From Thermoplasmata archaeon (GTDB taxonomy: Archaea; Thermoplasmatota; E2; DHVEG-1; B18-G2), in assembly GCA_003651105.1 (NCBI GenBank), contig QMTN01000008.1:1-9022 (forward strand): DNA of 9,022 nt, given 5' to 3'. The translations under genes were made by a program, and so were the position numbers. Under the pieces are notes generated by a model. That model made no database searches. It was not told where the DNA came from and saw only the letters and a list, made by a program, of their open reading frames with translations. Position 1 is the first letter of the stretch, and every line of letters begins with the position of its first letter. Shown here in pieces: positions 1 through 9,022 of the stretch.

Positions 1-107
1 ACCTCGATGCCGAGATTTGCGAGAGAACGAGTCAGATAATAACAGTGTGTACCGAGACCTCCAACCTTGAAGGGTGGGTACTCCCACCCTATCATCGCTA
101 TCTTCAT
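1..107 (-). CDS. Glycogen/starch synthase-type glycosyltransferase, N-terminal fragment
   Basis: Only the first 35 codons lie in the window; the gene continues past position 1. The peptide begins MKIAMIGWEYPP and continues FKVGGLGTHCYYLTRSLA, then LANLGIEV. This is the nucleotide-sugar glycosyltransferase N-terminus (GT5/GT4, glycogen synthase-like) with its glycine-rich GGLG loop near residues 16-19, which in GlgA contacts the ADP/UDP-glucose donor. The family extends alpha-1,4-glucan chains in the cytoplasm. The start is the ATG at 107-105, overlapping the TGA of the upstream winged-helix gene as ATGA. A GGAG Shine-Dalgarno (minus strand, 119-116) lies 8 bases upstream. A second in-frame ATG at 95 would remove the first beta strand and is less likely. 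The link to the nearby phosphorylase supports a glucan role. GT5 and GT4 cannot be separated from this fragment. Confidence 0.72.
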   Translation of the reverse strand, partial: MKIAMIGWEYPPFKVGGLGTHCYYLTRSLANLGIE

Positions 108-499
108 TCGATTATCTCCTTCAACCTCCACCTGTTGTTCACAAACTCGACCTTATCCTCCCTCGCGAGCCAGCCCAAGGCAGATAACACCTCCCTCCTC
201 TCCATGTCCAGCAGGTTCGATAATTCATCTTCGCTCAACTCTCCCCATATGCTCAGGGCTTTCCATACCTTTCCAGCTCTGCTCCCTATCTCCCATGTCA
301 GGTTCGTTTTTCCGATCATGTAGATGTTTCTTTCCTTCGCTATCTTATCCTCTCTGGCGAGCCAGCCAACAGCTCCAAAGAATTCTCTTTCCTCGAGCTT
401 CGTTTTTCTTCTCAGCTTTCTCTCACTGGATGGACCCCTCTCCATCAGATAATTCCATACCTTCCCCGCACTCTCCCCAAACATCCTCGATACGTCCAT
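104..499 (-). CDS. Tandem winged-helix protein (DUF2582-like), probable regulator
   Basis: A 131-residue protein built from two copies of a winged-helix module, about residues 8-62 and 72-126, with a 64-residue period. Each copy carries AGKVW near its start and an identical GWLAREDK block (residues 45-52 and 109-116). This pattern matches my recollection of the small archaeal/bacterial winged-HTH family DUF2582, whose function is poorly defined; DNA binding is likely from the fold but not shown. No enzymatic motif or membrane segment is visible. The ATG at 499 is preceded directly by GGGAG and lies about 25-30 bases after a TATATA element, so the transcript is nearly leaderless. The stop overlaps the next gene's ATG (ATGA), implying translational coupling to the glycosyltransferase. 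Its position between phosphorylase and synthase genes makes control of glucan metabolism an attractive inference. Confidence 0.78.
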   Translation of the reverse strand: MDVSRMFGESAGKVWNYLMERGPSSERKLRRKTKLEEREFFGAVGWLAREDKIAKERNIYMIGKTNLTWEIGSRAGKVWKALSIWGELSEDELSNLLDMERREVLSALGWLAREDKVEFVNNRWRLKEIIE

Positions 500-520
500 C
501 TCCCTTTTTCAAATGCAAAA

Positions 521-536
521 AGCTCTATATAGCTCT
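521..536 (-). promoter_or_regulatory. TATA element and direct repeat upstream of winged-helix gene
   Basis: A TATATA core at 526-531 sits about 27 bases before the ATG at 499, right for a near-leaderless archaeal transcript. The core is flanked by two copies of AGCTCT (plus strand, 521-526 and 531-536) spaced one helical turn apart, and its centre is the palindrome CTATATAG. The element begins just downstream of and overlaps the reading-frame vicinity of the phosphorylase stop at 539, so the winged-helix/synthase pair could be transcribed separately from the phosphorylase. Promoter activity is inferred from position and sequence only. Confidence 0.5.
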
Positions 537-538
537 TG

Positions 539-2197
539 CTACAAGAAATAGGCATTCAAAACGTACTGTTCAACCATCCTCTGGGTATTGAAAAATGAAG
601 CATTCAATGCTATGCAGTTCTTCATTATCTCTATCCACCTCTCCCTGAACTTATAGAAGATGGGCAGGATCCTGTATTCCAGCTTATCATACAGGTCCCT
701 GCTGTCCCTCTGATCATCTGACTCCTGATCCTCTTCCCCTATAGCCCATCCAGTAACGCCTTCTATGTACCCCTCCTTCCACCATCCATCCAAGGTGCTG
801 AGCTGGGGAACGCCGTTGTGGGCTGCCTTCATCCCGGAGGTTCCGGATGCTTCCATCGGAATCCTCGGTGTGTTCAGCCAGAGATCGACACCGCTGACCA
901 TCAATTTCGCTATCCTGAAATCGTAGTTTGGTATGAAGATGAACCTCACATCCGGTTCTAACCTCCTTCCCGCTCTTATAACCCTCTCTATGATTCTCTT
1001 CCCCTCCTCATCTTTGGGATGAGCCTTTCCAGAATAGACGATCTGCAAACCATTTACGGATCTCGCGATCTCCCTTAACCTGTCTTCATCGTAAAACAAG
1101 AGGTAAGGTCTCTTATAGGCTGTCATCCTTCTGGCAAATCCTATGGTAAATAAATCATGAGAAAATCCCTTGCCAAAGTTGTTGTTGATGTAATCTATGA
1201 GCATCTTCTTTGCCTCCATGTGGGCATGCCATACCTCGTTGCTCGGTATACCTGATGCAGATCTAAGTATATAGGGATCCTGCCTCCAGCCAGGCATGTA
1301 CCTATCGAATAACCTCTTGAATGGTTCGGATACCCATGTCAAGGAATGAACTCCATTGGTTATGGAATCTATCGAGTAATGGGGGAACAACATCGAAGAT
1401 GTTTCCTTGTGTTTCTTTGCGACACCATTTATGTAGTGGCTGAAGAACATACCGAGCTTTGTCATGTTCAGGTTTCCATTATCAGTAACGTAGGGTAGGA
1501 TGTCCTCCGGGATACTATAACCTAGGAACTCCTCCACCTTTTTGATACTGAAGGAATCGTGACCAGCCTTCACTGGGGTATGGGTGGTGAAGACGCACTG
1601 TCTCCTAACAAAATCTATATTCCTCGTCTTTCTGTAGAGTTCGAGGGTTAGAAAGCTCGCGTGCCCCTCGTTCATATGGAACCTGTAGATAGATGAGAAG
1701 TTGAGCTCTTTCAGGATCCTGAAGCCACCTATTCCTAGCACTATCTCTTGGGCAAGCCTGTAGTCTGGATCTCCTCCATACAGATAACTGGTAAGTTCCC
1801 TAGCCCAATCACTATTTCCCTTCACATTCGTGTCAAGGAATATCACCGGCAAGCTGTACCCGGATGTGCCCTTCACAAAGTAGCACCATGGTCTCACCTT
1901 CACATCCTCTCCCCTGATATTCAGCATGATCTCCTTCGCTATGAGTAGCATCTTTTCAGATGGATCGAACTCATCCTCTTCCTCAACCTGCCTGTCCTCG
2001 ACTATCCTCTGCCGTAGGTAGCCCTTCTCAGATAGCAAGGTAACGGCTACGACGGGTATGTTGAGATCCGCGAATGTTCTCATGGTATCTCCGGCCAGCA
2101 TCCCCAACCCTCCGCTGTAGGTGTGGATATCTGGATCGACGAATATCTCCATTGAGAAGTAGGCTATCTTCGGGTTGAAGTTCAAACCACTTATCAC
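539..2197 (-). CDS. glgP: Alpha-glucan (glycogen/maltodextrin) phosphorylase, GT35
   Basis: Cytoplasmic enzyme that removes glucose units from alpha-1,4-glucans with phosphate, giving glucose 1-phosphate, using pyridoxal phosphate. Numbered from GTG 2197 (552 residues): N-terminal PKIAYFSMEI and YSGGLGMLAGDT (about 9-38), HMNEGHASF (174-182), FTTHTPVKAGHD (203-214), the phosphate-site region FARRMTAYKRP (354-364), SGKAHPKDEEGK (389-400), and EASGTSGMKAA (449-459), where Lys457 is the PLP lysine. The length fits the short archaeal/thermophile GT35 form rather than the roughly 800-residue E. coli/animal enzymes. Start is uncertain: GTG at 2224 is also open and falls near the predicted transcription start, but the nine residues it adds are mostly the translation of a GGAGGAG-rich ribosome-binding stretch, so GTG 2197 is preferred. 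It ends in TAG after a typical C-terminus (QYVLNAYFL). It lies upstream of the winged-helix and synthase genes. Confidence 0.93.
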   Translation of the reverse strand: MISGLNFNPKIAYFSMEIFVDPDIHTYSGGLGMLAGDTMRTFADLNIPVVAVTLLSEKGYLRQRIVEDRQVEEEDEFDPSEKMLLIAKEIMLNIRGEDVKVRPWCYFVKGTSGYSLPVIFLDTNVKGNSDWARELTSYLYGGDPDYRLAQEIVLGIGGFRILKELNFSSIYRFHMNEGHASFLTLELYRKTRNIDFVRRQCVFTTHTPVKAGHDSFSIKKVEEFLGYSIPEDILPYVTDNGNLNMTKLGMFFSHYINGVAKKHKETSSMLFPHYSIDSITNGVHSLTWVSEPFKRLFDRYMPGWRQDPYILRSASGIPSNEVWHAHMEAKKMLIDYINNNFGKGFSHDLFTIGFARRMTAYKRPYLLFYDEDRLREIARSVNGLQIVYSGKAHPKDEEGKRIIERVIRAGRRLEPDVRFIFIPNYDFRIAKLMVSGVDLWLNTPRIPMEASGTSGMKAAHNGVPQLSTLDGWWKEGYIEGVTGWAIGEEDQESDDQRDSRDLYDKLEYRILPIFYKFRERWIEIMKNCIALNASFFNTQRMVEQYVLNAYFL

Positions 2198-2242
2198 TCT
2201 TGCCCTTCCCTCTCCTCCACCCACACGATCGAATGGATCAGG

Positions 2243-2257
2243 AATCTTATAAAGATT
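2243..2257 (-). promoter_or_regulatory. Palindromic TATA promoter of the phosphorylase gene
   Basis: The 15-bp sequence AATCTTATAAAGATT is a perfect inverted repeat (6-bp arms, 3-bp centre). On the minus strand it contains CTTTATAAG, a good archaeal TATA box, which predicts a transcription start near 2225. It begins only 9 bases beyond the 3' end of tRNA-Ser. The symmetry could let a dimeric regulator compete with TBP, or may simply reflect a symmetric TATA box. Function is inferred. Confidence 0.55.
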
Positions 2258-2265
2258 GGGTCAGC

Positions 2266-2350
2266 GCTGGGGGAGGGATTCGAACCCTCGTGGTGCCTTG
2301 CACCAGCGGCTCTCGAGGCCGCCGCCTTGGCCTGGCTAGGCTACCCCAGC
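2266..2350 (-). tRNA. tRNA-Ser (anticodon CGA)
   Basis: 85-nt class II tRNA. Acceptor GCTGGGG (2350-2344) pairs with CCCCAGC (2272-2266). The D stem is GCCT/AGGC. The anticodon stem GCGGC/GCCGC encloses loop CTCGAGA, giving anticodon CGA (2315-2313), which reads UCG. The long variable arm is a perfect 6-bp hairpin, TGGTGC-AAG-GCACCA (2305-2291), diagnostic of tRNA-Ser/Leu. The T arm is GAGGG-TTCGAAT-CCCTC. No intron is seen and CCA is not encoded. A TATA-like ATATAAAG (minus strand, 2380-2373) lies about 26 bases upstream. Confidence 0.97.
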
Positions 2351-2358
2351 TACAAAAA

Positions 2359-2365
2359 ATTTAAT
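2359..2365 (+). promoter_or_regulatory. Possible TATA box of the ubiquitin-like gene
   Basis: ATTTAAT preceded by a run of A bases (BRE-like) is centred about 32 bases before the ATG at 2395. This predicts a leader of only a few bases, which fits the absence of a Shine-Dalgarno before that ATG (leaderless start). The better-looking TTTATATTA at 2374-2382 is too close to the ATG to serve this gene. Weak match. Confidence 0.35.
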
Positions 2366-2372
2366 CTAAGGG

Positions 2373-2380
2373 CTTTATAT
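2373..2380 (-). promoter_or_regulatory. TATA box of tRNA-Ser
   Basis: Minus-strand ATATAAAG lies about 26 bases before the tRNA-Ser 5' end at 2350, the usual archaeal TATA-to-start distance. It sits in the 44-bp spacer shared with the divergent ubiquitin-like gene. Confidence 0.55.
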
Positions 2381-2394
2381 TACCCTATCGGTTC

Positions 2395-2589
2395 ATGAGG
2401 ATACTCATCCTGCCAGGGAAGAGGGAAGCAGAGAAGAGGTTTAGCGGGAAGGCGGAAGAGCTTGTGAGAGAGATGGGGATGAAACCGGATGAGGTGATAG
2501 TGTTAAGAAAGGGGAAACCCATACCCATAGATGAGTGCGTAAGCGATGATGATGAGATCACCCTGTTAAGGGTCTCGTCTGGTGGTTGA
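2395..2589 (+). CDS. Ubiquitin-like small modifier / sulfur carrier (ThiS/MoaD family)
   Basis: 64-residue protein starting MRILILPGKR and ending LLRVSSGG. The size, beta-rich start, central helix (about residues 20-28), the 'VIVLRKGKPIPID' strand-turn, the acidic DDDEITLLRV strand and the C-terminal Gly-Gly together give the beta-grasp fold of archaeal ThiS/MoaD/SAMP/Urm1-type proteins. In that family the Gly-Gly tail is adenylated by an E1-like enzyme and then carries sulfur (tRNA thiolation, molybdopterin) or is conjugated to proteins; which of these applies cannot be told here. No E1-like gene lies in the window. The stop TGA at 2587-2589 is one base before tRNA-Glu, and a THUMP-SPOUT RNA methylase follows, so a tRNA-modification role is the favoured inference. 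Probably leaderless. Confidence 0.85.
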   Translation: MRILILPGKREAEKRFSGKAEELVREMGMKPDEVIVLRKGKPIPIDECVSDDDEITLLRVSSGG

Positions 2590-2590
2590 T

Positions 2591-2664
2591 GCTCCCGTGG
2601 TGTAGCCCGGCTAATCATAACGGCCTCTCGAGCCGTAGACCCGGGTTCAAATCCCGGCGGGAGC
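2591..2664 (+). tRNA. tRNA-Glu (anticodon CTC)
   Basis: 74-nt tRNA. Acceptor GCTCCCG (2591-2597) pairs with CGGGAGC (2658-2664). The anticodon stem ACGGC/GCCGT encloses loop CTCTCGA with anticodon CTC (2627-2629), which reads GAG. The T arm is CCGGG-TTCAAAT-CCCGG. The overall sequence closely follows the archaeal tRNA-Glu pattern (GTGGTGTAG in the 5' half). No intron; CCA is not encoded. It starts one base after the preceding gene's stop, so it is probably processed from a shared transcript, although a weak TTAAG at 2566-2570 could act as its own promoter. Confidence 0.97.
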
Positions 2665-2681
2665 ATCCCTCCAATTTCTAT

Positions 2682-2690
2682 AAGGTGATC
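2682..2690 (+). promoter_or_regulatory. Shine-Dalgarno of the THUMP-SPOUT gene
   Basis: AAGGTGATC contains GGTGATC, an extended match to the archaeal 16S rRNA anti-SD, 7 bases before the ATG at 2698. It fixes the start and lies 17 bases beyond the tRNA-Glu 3' end. Confidence 0.7.
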
Positions 2691-2697
2691 CTGCCGG

Positions 2698-3738
2698 ATG
2701 TTCGATCTCGAGAAAACCAAGATCATCGTTAAAACGAAGAGGGGCTACGAAAAGGTTACCGCAAGCTTGATAGAGGATTTGATACCGGGATGTAAAACTC
2801 TGCCAAACCCTTTAAACTATTCTGGTCTTGTTCTCGTTTCTACAGATGAGAGAGATGCTGAGAGGTTGATAAAGGAAAACATTCCGGAAGCTGAAAAGGT
2901 ACTGCCGGTCAAGGTGGTATGCAAAGCGGATATGGATGAGATGATATCGAATATTGATTCGATCATCGAAGATGTTAACGGCAGGTTTGCGGTGCGTACG
3001 AGGAGAAGGGGAAGGCATGGTTTCTCCAGCATAGATGTCAATGTTGCACTCGGAGAGGTGATAAGGGATAGATCTGGCATGGAGGTCGATCTCGATTTTC
3101 CGGAAAAGGTCGTCTTTGTTGAGATAATCAAGGAGTATGCATTCATGGGCGTCGCAGATGGGAAGGATTTTCCAAGGAAAAAAGACAGGGATAAGGTGAT
3201 GGTGAGGGATTTTCTGAGGAAGCTGAGCGTAATCCAGATGCCATACCTCGGTGATCCAAAGGTGTCGAGGGAGATGGGGATAAGGATAGGCAGGGAAGCC
3301 CAGACCTTTGAGGTGGGGGAACTGGTCATCTCTCCGATTGGGAAGTGCGATGCTCGCGAGCTTAAAGAGTTCCTTGAGGGAGTATTTGAGGGGATATCCA
3401 GCAGGTACAGGATACAGAGGAGGGTCTACTCCCATAAACCGAGGGAGACGAAGGTCTATATCCAGAACCTCTACGAGCTGGTGAGGGAAAGAAAAGGGGA
3501 AGCTATGGTCGTTTTTGAGCCAGAAGGTAAACCCATCAGCAAGGTATCTGAGGATCTAGCCAGGATGGTCCTGAAGGAAAGGAGGACGAACCTTCTTATA
3601 GGATCTAGAGAAGGGATACCCACCGGCATCTACAGGTTCGCCGATCTAGTTATAGATCTCTGCCCAGGTGTAACCATAGCAACGGATTCAGCTATATCCT
3701 CGGCCATCATGGCGGTATCCTTTGCCATACAGGAGAAT

Positions 3739-3765
<27 letters not shown>
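2698..3765 (+). CDS. THUMP domain-SPOUT family RNA methylase
   Basis: 355-residue protein predicted to bind and methylate RNA, probably tRNA. Residues ~60-155 form a THUMP domain: basic FAVRTRRRGRHGFSSID (97-113), then the VALGEVIRD helix, a V-DLDFPEKVVFVEI strand pair and the AFMGVA end. THUMP binds the acceptor region of tRNA in other enzymes. The C-terminus (~265-345) resembles a SPOUT methyltransferase: FEPEGKPIS, the LLIGSREGIPTG loop (299-310), FADLVIDLCPGVTIATD (314-330) and a final SAISSAIMAV helix, which form the trefoil knot that binds S-adenosylmethionine. This architecture is an archaeal family of unknown exact target as far as I recall; the modified base cannot be assigned. It sits 33 bases after tRNA-Glu with a strong Shine-Dalgarno and ends in TAG, overlapping the 3' end of the opposite-strand gene by 27 bases. 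Confidence 0.85.
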
Positions 3766-6674
<2,909 letters not shown>

Positions 6675-6676
<2 letters not shown>

Positions 6677-6680
6677 GTGG
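6675..6680 (+). promoter_or_regulatory. Shine-Dalgarno of gyrA, overlapping the gyrB stop
   Basis: AGGTGG overlaps the gyrB TAG stop and lies 5 bases before ATG 6686. This supports ATG 6686 over the GTG at 6677, which lies inside the site, and implies coupled translation of the two subunits. Confidence 0.55.
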
Positions 6681-6685
6681 TTTTG

Positions 6686-9022
6686 ATGAAAAGGATCGGG
6701 GAAGTGGTTGTGAGAACCATAGAGAGCGAGATGAAGAGATGCTTCATAGATTACTCGATGAGCGTTATAATGAGCAGGGCTCTGCCGGATGTCAGAGATG
6801 GTTTAAAGCCGGTTCACAGGAGAATACTCTACGCGATGAGTGAGATGGGTCTCTATCACGATAAACCCTTCAAGAAATCCGCAAGGGTTGTCGGAGAAAC
6901 GTTGGGTAAATACCATCCTCACGGCGATCAGGCTGTTTACGATGCTCTGGTGAGGATGGCACAAGACTTTTCCTTGAGATATCCCCTCGTTGATGGTCAG
7001 GGCAACTTCGGATCCGTGGATGGAGACGCTCCGGCGGCGATGAGGTACACGGAGGTGAGGCTGAGCGAGATAGCTGAGTTGATGATCGAGGATATAGACA
7101 AGGATACCGTAGATTGGAGGGATAACTTCGATGGCACCCTGAAGGAACCAGAGGTTTTACCTTCGAGATTTCCAAACCTGCTCGTCAATGGTTCATCCGG
7201 GATAGCGGTGGGTATGGCAACAAACATACCGCCTCACAACCTGAAGGAGGTCATCGATGGTATCATTGCCGTGATCGATGATCCAAAGATAGATACAGAA
7301 GGGTTGATGAGAATCATCAAGGGTCCGGACTTTCCAACCGGCGGAGTGATCTGTGGTAGGAGTGGAATAAGGCAAGCCTACGAGACCGGCAGGGGATTGA
7401 TAAGGGTTAGGGGCAGGGTCAGCATAGAGGGTGAGGACAGGAAGAGGATCGTGATAACGGAGATACCATACCAGGTTAACAAATCGGATCTCCTCAAACA
7501 GATAGCTGATCTCGTCAAGAGTGGAAGGATAGATGGAATAACAGATCTGAGAGACGAGAGCGACAAGAGTGGACTCAGGGTAGTTATAGAGTTGAGAAAG
7601 GACGTTGTACCCGATATAATTCTGAATCAGCTCTTCCAGCACACCCAGCTCCAAGTAACCTTTGGGATCCTCAACCTGGCAATAGTTGATGGAGAGCCAA
7701 AGATACTATCTCTCAAGGAAATGATCCAAGCGTTCATAAGGCACAGGGTCGAAGTGATAACGAGGAAAGCGAGATACTTGCTTAGAAAGGCCGAGGAAAG
7801 GTTACATGTGCTCGAGGGATTTCTCATCGCCCTGGATAATATAGATGAGGTTATAGACCTGATAAAGAGGAGTGATAAGGTAGATTCCGCGAAGATGAGG
7901 TTGATGAAGAGGTTTTCCCTCTCCGAGGTTCAGGCGAAAGCTATACTGGATATGAGGCTCCAGAGATTGACGGGGATGGAGAGGAAGAGTATAGAGGAAG
8001 AGTACGAGGCAACGAAGAAAGAGATCGATAGGCTGAAAGGTCTGCTTGCAGAAAGGAAGAACATCCTTCAAGAGATCAAAAAGGAACTGATCCAGATAAG
8101 GGAAAGGTTCGGAGACGAAAGGAGGACGGAGATTGTAGAGGAGGAAGGCGAGCTCAGGATAGAGGATCTCATACCCGAGGAGGATGTCTTGGTGGTGATC
8201 ACCCACGAGGGTTACATAAAAAGGATGCCCATAGACCTGTACCGGATCCAGAGGAGGGGAGGGGTGGGTCTTCTGGGAATGGAAACAAAGGAAGAAGACT
8301 TCTTGAGCCTCTCCTTCATGGCATCCACGCACGATGATGTATTGCTATTCACAAATCAGGGCAGGGTTTACAGATTGAAGTGCTACGAGATACCTGAAGG
8401 AGGCAGAAGATCGAAGGGCAAGGCGGTGGTCAATCTTCTTCCGAAGATGAACAAGGGGGAGAGGGTGGTAACCGGGGTTTCGCTTGGAGATGGAAGGAGC
8501 AAAGGTTATCTGGTTCTCGCAACCAAGAAAGGCTTCATCAAAAGGACGAAACTGGAGCATTTCAAGAACATCAGATCGAATGGATTGATAGCCATAGACC
8601 TCCGCGATGATGAGCTAGCTGATGTGGTTTTATCATCTGGAGATGATGAGATCTTCATGGCGAGCAAGAACGGCAAAGCCTGCTGGTTCGATGAGAGGGA
8701 GATAAGACCGATGGGTAGAAATGCCAGAGGCGTTGTTGGCATGAGGCTCGAGGATGGAGATGAGCTGGTTTCTCTGGATGTGGTGAAGGGCGATGATATC
8801 TTGACCCTGACAGAGAACGGGTTCGGAAAGAGGAGCGGGATAGGCGATTACAGGAAGACTCGCAGGGGAAGCAAGGGAGTGAAAACTATTCTGACGAACG
8901 ATAGGAATGGATAGGTTATCTTCGCAAAATCTGTAAGGGAGGACGATGAGGTCATGATCCTCAGCAGAGAGGGGATGATATCCAGGATAAAGGTTAAGGG
9001 TATAAGGAGGCAGGGCAGGAAT
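6686..9022 (+). CDS. gyrA: DNA gyrase subunit A, in-frame TAG, runs off window
   Basis: DNA breakage-reunion and wrapping subunit of gyrase. From ATG 6686: winged-helix/tower core with [14 protein letters not shown] (38-51), [20 protein letters not shown] (74-93), DGQGNFGS (103-110) and AAMRYTE (117-123) with catalytic Tyr121; a coiled-coil arm and gate around 350-480; then a C-terminal beta-pinwheel from about 497. The GyrA-box QRRGGVG (522-528) marks a wrapping gyrase rather than topoisomerase IV. Repeated blade motifs follow ([38 protein letters not shown]). Codon 743 (8912-8914) is TAG, right after NDRNG in blade 5, yet the same frame continues [34 protein letters not shown] to the last base, matching the rest of blade 5 and blade 6. 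If TAG terminates, the product is 742 residues and lacks the end of the pinwheel. Confidence 0.93.
8912..8914 (+). other. In-frame TAG within gyrA (nonsense, readthrough or pyrrolysine)
   Basis: Context is AAT GGA TAG GTT ATC: ...Asn-Gly-stop-Val-Ile.... In other GyrA proteins the residue after 'RNG' is variable (Leu in E. coli, by recollection), so many amino acids, including pyrrolysine, should be tolerated. One base change from AAG, CAG or GAG would create it. All 36 codons after it stay open and GyrA-like. Whether it stops, is read through, or is a sequence error cannot be decided from this window. Confidence 0.6.

Noticed and set aside
67..591. 174-codon plus-strand open frame over the winged-helix gene
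   Set aside because: Ser/Pro-rich translation typical of an antisense shadow; the minus strand holds the recognisable tandem winged-helix protein with ordered start and stop overlaps.
6677..6685. GTG 6677 as gyrA start
   Set aside because: It lies inside the AGGTGG ribosome-binding site; ATG 6686 is correctly spaced. It is relevant only if the gyrB TAG is read through.
7802..8332. 176-codon minus-strand open frame inside gyrA, and similar ones at 7193-7654 and 2812-3435
   Set aside because: They are antisense to well-conserved genes, with low-complexity composition and no family resemblance; shadows of the real frames.
8948..8962. GAGG-N7-CCTC inverted repeat after the gyrA TAG as a readthrough (PYLIS-like) hairpin
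   Set aside because: Only a 4-bp stem, 33 bases downstream, within conserved coding sequence; could easily occur by chance.

Overview
The window looks archaeal. Evidence: TATA boxes preceded by A-rich BRE-like stretches, and some starts almost at the predicted transcription start; GGAG and GGTGATC Shine-Dalgarno sites; heavy use of AGG/AGA (Arg) and ATA (Ile) codons; two tRNA genes with no encoded CCA; and archaeal-type proteins (a THUMP-SPOUT RNA methylase, a 64-residue ubiquitin-like protein ending in Gly-Gly, a short archaeal-type glucan phosphorylase). DNA gyrase genes point to the euryarchaeal side or a related lineage, but I cannot name the organism.

Layout. Positions 1-2224 (minus strand) form a glycogen/alpha-glucan block. 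It holds the 5' end of a glycogen-synthase-type glycosyltransferase (cut by the window edge), a tandem winged-helix protein joined to it by an ATGA stop/start overlap, and, upstream of both, a GT35 alpha-glucan phosphorylase. tRNA-Ser(CGA) lies upstream on the same strand (2266-2350). A 44-bp spacer then separates it from a divergent plus-strand group: the ubiquitin-like protein, tRNA-Glu(CUC) one base after its stop codon, and the THUMP-SPOUT protein. The SPOUT gene converges on, and overlaps by 27 bp, a minus-strand gene of unknown function (3739-4635). That gene diverges from gyrB, and gyrB is followed directly by gyrA, which runs off the right edge.

The most notable signal is in gyrase. 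gyrA has an in-frame TAG at 8912-8914, inside the C-terminal pinwheel domain. The same frame continues with recognisable GyrA sequence for all 36 remaining codons to the window end. In addition, gyrB and gyrA lie in the same frame with only the gyrB TAG stop between them, so any TAG suppression (for example pyrrolysine insertion) would restore full-length GyrA and could also make a GyrB-GyrA fusion. Against wholesale TAG recoding, the phosphorylase, SPOUT protein, unknown protein and gyrB all end in TAG at natural-looking C-termini. A recent nonsense mutation or a base error remains fully possible. No CRISPR array, insertion sequence or prophage was seen. There is no gene-free stretch longer than about 130 bases.
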